From NCBI GenBank assembly GCA_023819365.1, contig JAMWBP010000024.1:1-7536 (forward strand): a DNA stretch of 7,536 nucleotides. Reading direction: 5' to 3'. The first letter of the stretch is position 1; every line of letters begins with the position of its first letter. Made by a program: the position numbers and the translations under genes. This DNA is from Candidatus Omnitrophota bacterium. GTDB taxonomy: Bacteria > Ratteibacteria > UBA8468 > B48-G9 > JAFGKM01. This document shows, piece after piece, positions 1-5,754 of this stretch. The notes below the pieces were generated by a model. It made no database searches. It worked only from the letters and a program-made list of their open reading frames with translations, and had not been told where the DNA came from.

Positions 1-1159
1 CAAGGACTTCGGCAGATATATCAAGTGGATATATATCAGGATGATTTATATCCGGTATATGAAACCCGGTAATAAAGATTGGCTCACTATCCATCTCCAC
101 AGATATCCTTTTTATCTCTTCAAGAGGTGGTTCAGCAGGTATATTTCTTTCTGGTTCTCTGTGAGAAGGAATCTTCCCGAAGTATTTTTCAATCAATGGT
201 GCTATCTCTTCCTTTGTTATATCTCCTGCGAGCACCACTGTAATATTTGAAGGGATATAGTATCTCTTATAAAAGTCCTTTACCTTCTTTCTTGTCATCA
301 TCTCAATGTCTTCGCTATAACCAATCACAGGATTTCTGTAAGGATGTACTGTAAATGCGTTCCTGTGGAACTCTTCCATAAGTTTTCCCCAGGGAGAGTT
401 TTCTGCCCGCATCCTCCTTTCTTCCTTTACAATCTCTAACTCTTCGTAGAAACTTCTGAAGACAGGGTTAAACAGACGGTCTGATTCAAGTAATGCCCAG
501 AGTTCTATTCTATTGTATGGTAGTTCCACCCAGTATACAGTGATGTCATTGCTGGTATAGGCATTGGGTCCTACCGCTCCGTTTCTATCAAGGATTTTCC
601 CAAACTCACTGGGTTCACCAAGGAGAGCCGCCTTTTCTTTAATTTTATTAAATTTTTCCTGTAGTGATTTAATCGTTCTTTTCTCCCCCCTCTCCTTTAC
701 CCTCTCCCCTTTGGGGAGAGGGATGGGTGAGGGGGATGTCCTCTCCGCTTTGGGGAGAGGGATGGGTGAGGGGGATTTGTGGGGAGAGGGGAATAGGTGA
801 GGGGTATGAGATACAGGAGGGGATGTAAGAGACAGCATTTCTTCATACAATCTATCCAGTTGTTCAAGAAGTTTTTTTTCTTTTTTCCAGTTTTTGCTCC
901 CTATTTTTTCAGTTCCATTAAAGGCAAGGTGTTCTAAGAGATGACTGATACCTGTCTCGCCTTTTTTCTCATCCACACTTCCTGCATCCACACAGACAAC
1001 AAAAGAAACAACAGGTGCCGTCTGGTCTTCAAGGATAATGAAGTGCATACCATTTGAAAGTGTCAATTCACTTATACGGCTTTCATAATCAGAAAGGGAG
1101 AAACCAAAACACAATGAGACAAAAATAATGGAAACAAAAATTGCCTTGACTTTGTCCAT
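1..1159 (-). CDS. M16 (insulinase-like) secreted zinc peptidase, 5' part, open at left edge
   Basis: Reading leftward from the ATG at 1159-1157, the frame stays open for 386 codons to the window edge, so the C-terminal part is missing. Residues 1-25 form a signal peptide (MDKVKAIF, then a hydrophobic stretch), so the protein is exported, probably to the periplasm. The inverted zinc motif HLLEH is at residues 73-77: H73 and H77 bind zinc and E76 is catalytic. The third ligand is most likely E246 in the VKEERR segment. Other family hallmarks are RNGAVGPNAYTSNDIT, LLESDRLFNP and VVLAGDIT. The ligand spacing (about 170 residues) exceeds the roughly 80 of mitochondrial processing peptidase, because this subfamily has a long charged linker and here a repeat is translated within it (about residues 119-159). 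No Shine-Dalgarno sequence precedes the ATG. It is divergent from the porin gene. The family is confident; the substrate is unknown. Confidence 0.9.
   Translation of the reverse strand, partial: MDKVKAIFVSIIFVSLCFGFSLSDYESRISELTLSNGMHFIILEDQTAPVVSFVVCVDAGSVDEKKGETGISHLLEHLAFNGTEKIGSKNWKKEKKLLEQLDRLYEEMLSLTSPPVSHTPHLFPSPHKSPSPIPLPKAERTSPSPIPLPKGERVKERGEKRTIKSLQEKFNKIKEKAALLGEPSEFGKILDRNGAVGPNAYTSNDITVYWVELPYNRIELWALLESDRLFNPVFRSFYEELEIVKEERRMRAENSPWGKLMEEFHRNAFTVHPYRNPVIGYSEDIEMMTRKKVKDFYKRYYIPSNITVVLAGDITKEEIAPLIEKYFGKIPSHREPERNIPAEPPLEEIKRISVEMDSEPIFITGFHIPDINHPDIYPLDISAEVL
683..806. repeat. In-frame tandem REP-like palindromic repeat inside the M16 peptidase gene
   Basis: Two 39-bp tandem copies (701-739 and 740-778) match at 37 of 39 positions. 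Each contains a CTCTCC/GGGGAGAGG palindrome and a GGGTGAGGGGGAT tail; a degenerate third unit runs to about 806 and a pyrimidine-rich stub lies at 683-700. This is the same family as the repeats at 1576-1636, 2991-3135 and 7446-7536. The 39-bp unit is 13 codons, so on the minus strand the copies encode the 13-residue periods SPSPIPLPKAER-T and SPSPIPLPKGER-V without a stop or frame change. Confidence 0.85.
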
Positions 1160-1165
1160 AAAATA

Positions 1166-1171
1166 ATTATA
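1166..1171 (-). promoter_or_regulatory. Possible -10 box for the M16 peptidase (leaderless start)
   Basis: Read on the minus strand, 1171-1166 is a perfect TATAAT. It ends six bases before the ATG at 1159, so transcription would begin at or next to the start codon. The -35 position holds only a weak match (TGGCAT at 1194-1189) in a decayed palindrome. The absence of a ribosome binding site fits a leaderless message, but an AT-rich stretch could give this by chance. Confidence 0.35.
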
Positions 1172-1181
1172 ATATGGAAAC

Positions 1182-1348
1182 GGGATAAATGCCACCGTTA
1201 CAAAATAATGGTGTAGCGGTGCAATTTATTGCACAACGTAGCGGTGCAATTCATTGCACGATTCGTCGGATAAATCCGACCGCTACAAAATAATTCGTGG
1301 CATAAATGCCACCGCTACAAATGGCTGGCGGATTTATCCGGCGACGAA
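1182..1348. repeat. Cluster of GTAGCGG-headed palindromic units with exchangeable stems
   Basis: There are at least four clear units. Two point right (1213-1234 and 1238-1259) and two left (1265-1286 and 1297-1318). A decayed left-pointing unit lies at about 1182-1202 and a partial unit at about 1326-1348. Each unit has the head GTAGCGG, a four-base stem arm, the core ATTTAT (one copy ATTCAT) and the complementary arm, ending AC. The arms differ between units: TGCA/TGCA, TGCA/TGCA, TCGG/CCGA, TGGC/GCCA. AAAATAAT spacers recur beside the left-pointing units. A decayed set of the same design lies at 3182-3254. No gene is seen in this stretch. Confidence 0.85.
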
Positions 1349-1357
1349 AATTTGCGC

Positions 1358-1385
1358 TTGACAAAAAAATATTGTATAGTAAAAT
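1358..1385 (+). promoter_or_regulatory. Upstream sigma70-type promoter for the porin gene
   Basis: TTGACA at 1358-1363, a 16-base A/T-rich spacer, and TAAAAT at 1380-1385 (five of six to consensus). It points toward the porin and lies 54 bases upstream of a second, stronger promoter. Confidence 0.6.
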
Positions 1386-1411
1386 AGTATGTAGATGAAA
1401 AAAAATTTCTC

Positions 1412-1439
1412 TTGACAAAAATTTGGAGAAGGGTATAAT
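1412..1439 (+). promoter_or_regulatory. Strong consensus sigma70-type promoter for the porin gene
   Basis: TTGACA at 1412-1417 and TATAAT at 1434-1439 are both perfect hexamers, with a 16-base spacer. Transcription would start near 1446, giving an untranslated leader of about 245 nt before the porin ATG. Promoter strength fits an abundant outer-membrane protein. Confidence 0.82.
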
Positions 1440-1453
1440 TATATTAAAGATAG

Positions 1454-1493
1454 TCCGGATGCATCTCTGGTTTAATATGCCGGAAAGGAGGTG
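1454..1493 (+). promoter_or_regulatory. Leader hairpin followed by a near-perfect Shine-Dalgarno sequence
   Basis: TCCGG (1454-1458) pairs with CCGGA (1480-1484), and CAT (1462-1464) pairs with ATG (1477-1479) across a three-base bulge, giving an imperfect hairpin at the start of the transcript. It is followed by AAAGGAGGTGA at about 1483-1493, which matches nearly the whole anti-Shine-Dalgarno end of 16S rRNA. This site is about 200 bases from the porin ATG, so it must serve something else: the small ORF at 1496 or a regulatory or standby role. Confidence 0.5.
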
Positions 1494-1495
1494 AA

Positions 1496-1546
1496 GTGAA
1501 TAAAAAGGCACAGACCGGAGAGGAAGAGCAGACGGATGTTTTGTGA
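1496..1546 (+). CDS. Putative 16-codon leader peptide ORF upstream of the porin
   Basis: A GTG at 1496 lies four bases after the GGAGG core of an almost ideal Shine-Dalgarno sequence. It opens a 16-codon frame ending at TGA 1544-1546. The peptide is (M)NKKAQTGEEEQTDVL, hydrophilic and acidic in the middle, with no membrane segment or run of one amino acid that would suggest classical attenuation. Its position in the porin leader suggests a translated leader that could affect message stability or porin expression. I do not recognise it. The evidence is only the ribosome binding site and the position. Confidence 0.35.
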   Translation: MNKKAQTGEEEQTDVL

Positions 1547-1575
1547 AGTAAGAAAGAACTGGCTAATTTTACTGA

Positions 1576-1636
1576 CTCTCACCCTGTCCCTCTTTCCAAA
1601 GGGCCGAGGGAAACAAGGTAAGAAAAGGGGTGAGGG
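1576..1636. repeat. REP-like palindromic repeat copy in the porin 5' leader
   Basis: A diverged copy of the C/T-rich palindrome family. It has a CTCACCCTGTCCCTC left part, AAA in the middle, GGGCCGAGGG as inner right arm, and GGGGTGAGGG as outer right arm at 1627-1636. The outer arms CTCACCC and GGGTGAG remain complementary. It would be transcribed as a stem-loop between the leader ORF and the porin ribosome binding site. Confidence 0.65.
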
Positions 1637-1689
1637 AAAGGAAGGAAACAGAAGCCAGATAAATATAGATAACGAAAAGGAGAAAGAAA

Positions 1690-2931
1690 ATGAGTATGTG
1701 GAAAAGATTACTTGTTGCTGTTGCGGTTGTCGCAATGGCAATCCCTGCCTTTTCTGCTGTTGAAAGCGTGAAGGTAGGTGGAGATATTGACATCTATGGA
1801 ATCAAAAGGGTGAATATATATGTGAATGATTCATATGACTGGTTGCAGACACACGCACGGGTATATGTCCAGGCAGCCCTTACAGACAATGTTGAGGCGA
1901 TGGTCCGGCTCATCAATGAACGTGTATGGTTGGGGCCATGGGGATATCCATATGATTATCCACTTGACATCCTCCTTGACCTGGCATATATAAAGGTATC
2001 TGACCTCCTTACACCAGGACTTGCACTCACTGTTGGAAGACAGGAAATCCAGTTTGGTGAGGGACTTGTTGTAGGTAGTGCCTATCTGCCTTATAACTAC
2101 TATCCTTTTGGAGGCACATGGATACAGGCACAGGACCTTGGAAAGCAGAAGGCATTTGATGCTATAAGGGTTGACTATTCCTTCAACCAGGTCCCTGTTG
2201 ACCTCACTGCGTTTCTAGCCAAGGTAGACGAGAACTTTGACATCAACGACGAGAACCTCTATGGACTTAACCTTGGTTTCAATGCAGGTGAGGCATTAAG
2301 GATAGAGGGATATTATGTCCGGCTCCAGGATATGAGTGATGTGGAGCAAAATGTCACAACTGCTGGTGTCCGTGTAACAGGTAATGTGGCTGGATTTGCC
2401 CTTAAGGGTGAGTATGCAAAGCAGTTTGGAGAGTGGGGGGCAGATATAGACAACAAAGGATGGGCACTACTTCTTGGTGCACAGTATAACTTCCCGCAGT
2501 CAGAGATGGCTGCTTATGTAAAGGGACAGTTTAACTACTACTCCGGAACTGATGATACTGATAAGAATGGATGGCTTTCTTACTTCCCATCCAATGTTGC
2601 ATCAAGGATAGGTCCTGTCACTTCTGTGGTACTGGGGTATGATGAGTCAAATCTCCAGGTCATCAATGTTGGCGGTGGGATCAGCCCTGTTGAGAAGGTA
2701 AGTGTCTCTCTGGACTGGTTCAATGTCAACTTTGTGGATGAGGACGTACCCGGAGTTTCAGAGAAGGCAATAGGTAATGAGATATCTGCAGCACTTGCCT
2801 ACAAGTACACTGAGGACCTCACTTTTGGTCTCCAGTATGGTATCCTCCTCTTAAGTGATGGTGGTGAGGACTACCTTGGCTGGGATGATGACCCGTGGCA
2901 GTTGATTGCTTCTATGAAGGTTGTATTCTAA
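1690..2931 (+). CDS. Outer-membrane beta-barrel porin (alginate-export/AlgE-like type)
   Basis: The 413-residue protein has a signal peptide at residues 1-23 (MSMWKR, a hydrophobic Ala/Val core, then PAFSA) with cleavage expected around residues 22-23. The mature part is a series of alternating amphipathic strands, such as GDIDIYGIKRVNIYV, LALTVGRQEIQFGEG and AFDAIRVDYSF, separated by Asp/Gly/Asn-rich loops. It ends in MKVVF, and a C-terminal Phe is the usual barrel-assembly signal. The pattern LQTHARVYVQA, VRLINERVW, GRQEIQFGEG and KAFDAIRVDYS resembles alginate-export-type barrels; the transported solute cannot be told from sequence. AAAAGGAG at 1675-1682 is seven bases from the ATG and supports this start (an ATG at 1696 is an alternative). 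The gene is more G/C-rich in third positions than nadC, consistent with high expression. It has its own promoters and terminator, so it is probably monocistronic. Confidence 0.85.
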   Translation: MSMWKRLLVAVAVVAMAIPAFSAVESVKVGGDIDIYGIKRVNIYVNDSYDWLQTHARVYVQAALTDNVEAMVRLINERVWLGPWGYPYDYPLDILLDLAYIKVSDLLTPGLALTVGRQEIQFGEGLVVGSAYLPYNYYPFGGTWIQAQDLGKQKAFDAIRVDYSFNQVPVDLTAFLAKVDENFDINDENLYGLNLGFNAGEALRIEGYYVRLQDMSDVEQNVTTAGVRVTGNVAGFALKGEYAKQFGEWGADIDNKGWALLLGAQYNFPQSEMAAYVKGQFNYYSGTDDTDKNGWLSYFPSNVASRIGPVTSVVLGYDESNLQVINVGGGISPVEKVSVSLDWFNVNFVDEDVPGVSEKAIGNEISAALAYKYTEDLTFGLQYGILLLSDGGEDYLGWDDDPWQLIASMKVVF

Positions 2932-2954
2932 GGTAGGGACATAGCAAGGTAGTT

Positions 2955-2989
2955 AAGAAGGGGGCTTTTCAAAGCCCCCTTCTTTTTTT
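2955..2989 (+). terminator. Intrinsic terminator of the porin gene
   Basis: AAGAAGGGGGCTTT (2955-2968) pairs perfectly with AAAGCCCCCTTCTT (2971-2984), giving a stem of up to 14 bp with a very small loop, then a T run through 2989. It begins 24 bases after the porin stop codon. Confidence 0.93.
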
Positions 2990-2990
2990 A

Positions 2991-3135
2991 TCCCCCTCAC
3001 CCTAACCCTCTCCCCCTCACCCATCCCTCTCCCCGATGGGGCGAGGGAAAAGCCCCCTCACCCTAACCCTCTCCCCAGAGGGGAGAGGAGATAAGGTGAG
3101 GGGGATAAGAGGGGAGAGGGAAAAGGAGAGGGGGA
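2991..3135. repeat. Array of REP-like C/T-rich palindromic repeats
   Basis: It begins right after the terminator T run. The best unit, 3053-3104, is a 52-bp nested palindrome. Its outer arms are CCCCCTCACC and GGTGAGGGGG, and its inner arms CCTCTCCCC and GGGGAGAGG are separated by AGA. A truncated unit lies at 2991-3009 and a shorter diverged palindrome at 3025-3047 (CCCTCTCCCC, GAT, GGGGCGAGGG). A purine-rich half-unit tail covers about 3108-3135. There is no coding potential here. Confidence 0.85.
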
Positions 3136-3147
3136 GAAGTTACATAA

Positions 3148-3176
3148 TTGAAAGAAGAATAAGAAAGTGATAGAAT
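3148..3176 (+). promoter_or_regulatory. Probable sigma70-type promoter for the nadC operon
   Basis: TTGAAA at 3148-3153, a 17-base spacer, and TAGAAT at 3171-3176; each box matches five of six consensus bases. Transcription would start near 3183, placing the GTAGCGG palindromes at 3182-3254 inside the 5' leader of nadC. It lies downstream of the porin terminator and the palindrome array. Confidence 0.5.
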
Positions 3177-3181
3177 TAAAT

Positions 3182-3254
3182 GTAGCGGTGCAATCTATCT
3201 CACAATGTAGCGATGCAACCCATTACAAAATTCGTGATATGATACCACCGCTAC
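3182..3254. repeat. Decayed GTAGCGG-headed palindromic units upstream of nadC
   Basis: Two right-pointing units start at 3182 (GTAGCGGTGCAAT...) and 3207 (GTAGCGATGCAA...). One left-pointing unit ends in ACCACCGCTAC at 3254. The two-right-then-left order and the flanking AAAATAATG match the cluster at 1213-1318, but stem arms and cores carry mismatches, so these look like older copies. Confidence 0.75.
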
Positions 3255-3312
3255 AAAATAATGAAATTATTATCCATCTAGAAAGTAAGCAGATGGAGAT
3301 TTTAAAAATAAA

Positions 3313-4176
3313 ATGATAGTGAGCAGATATATTAAAAAACTGATAAAAGAGGCACTTAAAGAAGATATTGGAAAGGGAGATATTACCACTTCTTTTCTTT
3401 TTAAGAAAAATTTTGATGTAGATGCGGTATTGGTAGTGAAAGAGGATGGTATTATCTGTGGGATAGATGTCTTTAAGAATATCTTTTTGTTTCTATCTCC
3501 CTCATTCAGGTTTAAATTCTATATAAAGGATGGTGATGCTGTTTATAAAGGGATGAAGTTGGCTGAGATAAAAGGTCCTATCAAGGAACTACTTACAGGA
3601 GAAAGGACTGCATTAAACTTTTTACAGCACCTTTCTGGAATAGCAACACTTACAAAAAAATTTGTGGAAAAGGCAGGTAATGTTTCTATATATGATACAA
3701 GGAAGACCACACCACTTTTAAGGGAACTGGAAAAATATGCGGTTAAGGTAGGTGAAGGGAAAAATCACAGGTTCGGTCTTTTTGATATGGTTCTTATAAA
3801 GGACAATCATATTACAGGTATAATGAAGGTTAAAAAAATAGACCGGGTATCTGCTATATCTTACTCTGTTGAAAAGGCAAAGAAGAAGGCAAAGGGAAGA
3901 TATAAGGTAGAGGTGGAAGTGGAAAATTTTGATGAGGCAGTAGCAGGGTATAGAGCAGGTGCAGATATTATAATGTTTGACAATGCGGATGAGAAAGAAC
4001 TTAAAAGGTTTGTGGACTATCTCGGGAAAGATAGAAAAAAGGTTATAATTGAGTGGTCGGGGAATGTGACCCTTGAAACAATAGATAAAATAAGTAAACT
4101 GCCTGTTGACAGGGTCTCTGTGGGTGCTATCACACACTCAGCAAACTCTCTTGACTTCTCTTTGAAGATTTTGTAA
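3313..4176 (+). CDS. nadC: Nicotinate-nucleotide pyrophosphorylase (carboxylating), quinolinate phosphoribosyltransferase
   Basis: This cytosolic enzyme converts quinolinate and PRPP to nicotinate mononucleotide, CO2 and pyrophosphate, the committed entry into de novo NAD synthesis. At 287 residues it is of normal length. Recognisable segments are EDIGKGDITT (18-26), GERTALNFLQHLSG (97-109), YDTRKTTPLLRELEKYAVKVGEG (127-149) with R130 and K131, NHRFGLFDMVLIKDNHI with H152, R153 and K163, E200 in VEVEVEN, D223 in MFDN, WSGNVT (248-253) and SVGAITHS (269-276). All the expected substrate-binding residues are present. The nearest Shine-Dalgarno match (GGAG at 3295-3298) is 14 bases from the ATG, longer than ideal, but no better start gives the family N-terminus. 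It heads a tight same-strand run; the next gene starts 10 bases after its stop. No nadA or nadB is in the window. Confidence 0.95.
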   Translation: MIVSRYIKKLIKEALKEDIGKGDITTSFLFKKNFDVDAVLVVKEDGIICGIDVFKNIFLFLSPSFRFKFYIKDGDAVYKGMKLAEIKGPIKELLTGERTALNFLQHLSGIATLTKKFVEKAGNVSIYDTRKTTPLLRELEKYAVKVGEGKNHRFGLFDMVLIKDNHITGIMKVKKIDRVSAISYSVEKAKKKAKGRYKVEVEVENFDEAVAGYRAGADIIMFDNADEKELKRFVDYLGKDRKKVIIEWSGNVTLETIDKISKLPVDRVSVGAITHSANSLDFSLKIL

Positions 4177-4186
4177 GGGGAGAACT

Positions 4187-4981
4187 ATGAACAAACTTTT
4201 TCTTACACCGCAGGAGATTTCTCAAGAACTTGTAAGGATAGGGGTAAAGAAAGCAGAGGCAAAGGGATTAGAACTTTTTCTTTTTGGAGTCCTTGCAGGG
4301 ATATACATCGGATTTGGTGCACAGACAGCGATAAGTGTTACAAGTGGTGGGACATTAGACCCGGGGCTGGCAAAATTTCTATCAGGTAGTGTATTCAGTT
4401 TAGGACTGATGCTAGTCCTTATACCAGGGGCTGAACTTTTTACAGGCAATATACTTATGACAATAGGTACGCTTACAGGCAGGTATAATATCCTTAAACT
4501 TCTAAGGAACTGGCTTATTGTTTATGCAGGTAATTTTTTTGGCTCTCTTTTTCTTGCATATTTGGTAAACAGTACAGGACTTTTAGGATTTGGGACTGAT
4601 TCGTTTACTCCTGCTGGAATTACTGCTATTACCATTGCAGAAAATAAGATGGCGTTAGGATGGACAGAGGCACTTACAAGAGGAGTCCTTTGTAATATAC
4701 TGGTATGTTTAGCTGTGATTCTTTGTATATCTTCCCTTACTGTTAGCGGTAAGATATTCGGGATTTATTTCCCTATTATGGCATTTGTGGCAAGTGGATA
4801 TGAACACTCCATTGCCAATATGTACTTTATACCTGCGGGATTGTTTGCTGAGGATGGTTTTATAAGTAAATTCCCTCTTATGTGGAAAAACCTTATTCCG
4901 GTAACTATCGGGAATGTGATAGGCGGGCTGGTGCTTGTTGCTTTTCATCCAAAGATGTTTAAGAAGATACTCCACCACTGA
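4187..4981 (+). CDS. Formate/nitrite transporter (FNT) family channel
   Basis: A 264-residue inner-membrane protein with about six membrane segments (roughly residues 28-50, 62-86, 103-128, 160-183, 188-207 and 232-256). Members are pentameric channels for small monovalent anions such as formate, nitrite or hydrosulfide. Family signatures are GAELFTGN in the second-helix/omega-loop region, NWLIVYAGNFFGS, RGVLCNILVCLAV, the pore motif GYEHSIANMYF carrying H207 (equivalent to the central His of FocA), and NLIPVTIGNVIGG near the C-terminus. GGGGAG at 4177-4182 directly follows the nadC stop and is four bases from this ATG, so start and operon membership are well supported. The transported anion cannot be assigned: no formate, nitrite or sulfite enzyme lies beside it. 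Confidence 0.92.
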   Translation: MNKLFLTPQEISQELVRIGVKKAEAKGLELFLFGVLAGIYIGFGAQTAISVTSGGTLDPGLAKFLSGSVFSLGLMLVLIPGAELFTGNILMTIGTLTGRYNILKLLRNWLIVYAGNFFGSLFLAYLVNSTGLLGFGTDSFTPAGITAITIAENKMALGWTEALTRGVLCNILVCLAVILCISSLTVSGKIFGIYFPIMAFVASGYEHSIANMYFIPAGLFAEDGFISKFPLMWKNLIPVTIGNVIGGLVLVAFHPKMFKKILHH

Positions 4982-4987
4982 TTAATT

Positions 4988-5749
4988 ATGTATATTGATA
5001 CACACTGTCATCTTAACTTCCCTGATTTTGAAACTGACAGGGAAGATGTTTTAGAAGGGGCATTAAAAGAAGGGGTAGTTGCTATTATTAACCCCGGTTC
5101 ATCAGTGGAGAAAAGTAAAAGTGCGGTTGCTCTCTCTGAAAAATATCCATCTGTTTATTCTGCTGTTGGTATCCATCCACTTGATGTGAAGGATGTCTCT
5201 ATTTCCGATATATCTGAGATTGTGAAACTTGCAAAAAATAAAAAGGTCGTGGCGATTGGAGAGACAGGGCTGGACTTTTACTATGGCAAGGAGACAGGGG
5301 AAAAGCAGAGGGAGTTTTTTGTTGCCCATATTGAGATTGCAGGCGAACTTGGGCTTCCCTTGATAATACACCAGAGAAATAGCAGGGATGAAGTGATTGA
5401 TATCTGTGAGAGATATAAACTGCCTCAGAAGGTTGTCTTTCACTGTTTTGGCGGAGATATGGCTATGGCTGACTATTGAAAAAAGAGGGGGTTCTATATA
5501 TCGTTTACAGGAACCATTACCTTTAAGAATGCTTCAGATGTGCGAGCTGTATGCAAAGGGTATCCATTAGAGATGGTAATGGCAGAGACAGATGCTCCGT
5601 TTCTTGCACCTTCACCATTCAGGGGTAAGAGAAATGACCCTTCAAAGGTAAAATATATTGTAGAGATGATTGCTTCAGTTAAGGGTATGGATTTAAAAGA
5701 GTGTGCTACAAAAATTATGGATAATTCAAGTATATTCTTCGGGATATGA
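4988..5749 (+). pseudogene. TatD-family metal-dependent hydrolase/deoxyribonuclease, interrupted by one in-frame TGA
   Basis: TatD proteins are TIM-barrel, divalent-metal hydrolases with nuclease activity in characterised members. Translation gives 163 residues, then TGA at 5477-5479, then 89 further family-like residues in the same frame to TGA at 5747. Before the stop are H6 and H8 (DTHCH), E92 (GETGLDF), H128 (LIIHQR) and H152 (FHCF). After it are GFYISFTGTITFKNA, ETDAPFLAPSPFRGKRN with D202, and a normal C-terminus. Protein 1 therefore lacks the last active-site residue. Total length (253 codons plus stop) is normal and the HCF-to-GF spacing equals that of homologues, so nothing was inserted or deleted. 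The ATG follows the channel gene's stop by six bases with no Shine-Dalgarno sequence, suggesting translational coupling. The gene may be recently dead, misread in assembly, or read through; the family call itself is secure. Confidence 0.85.
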
Positions 5750-5754
5750 ATATT

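Noticed and set aside
41..800. Plus-strand open frames at 41-250 and 564-800
   Set aside because: They lie opposite the continuous, clearly homologous M16 peptidase frame on the minus strand. The second is largely a translation of the palindromic repeat.
1536..1763. 75-codon plus-strand ORF ending in a Cys-rich tail (CCCCGC)
   Set aside because: It translates the palindromic repeat and then the porin signal-peptide region out of frame. The Cys run is GTTGCTGTTGCGG, which encodes Val/Ala in the porin frame. It has no ribosome site of its own beyond overlap with the small leader ORF.
1251..1793. Three minus-strand ORFs over the porin promoter and leader
   Set aside because: They translate palindromes, promoter A/T tracts and the antisense of the porin start, with no family resemblance and no ribosome site.
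3293..3316. Seven-codon ORF overlapping the nadC start at ATGA
   Set aside because: It would explain the long gap between GGAG and the nadC ATG by coupling, but it has no ribosome site of its own and is short enough to be chance.
5540..5749. Separate small gene starting at GTG 5540 after the tatD TGA
   Set aside because: The family-like sequence begins before 5540, directly after the TGA, and in the same frame, so this is the 3' part of tatD and not an independent gene.
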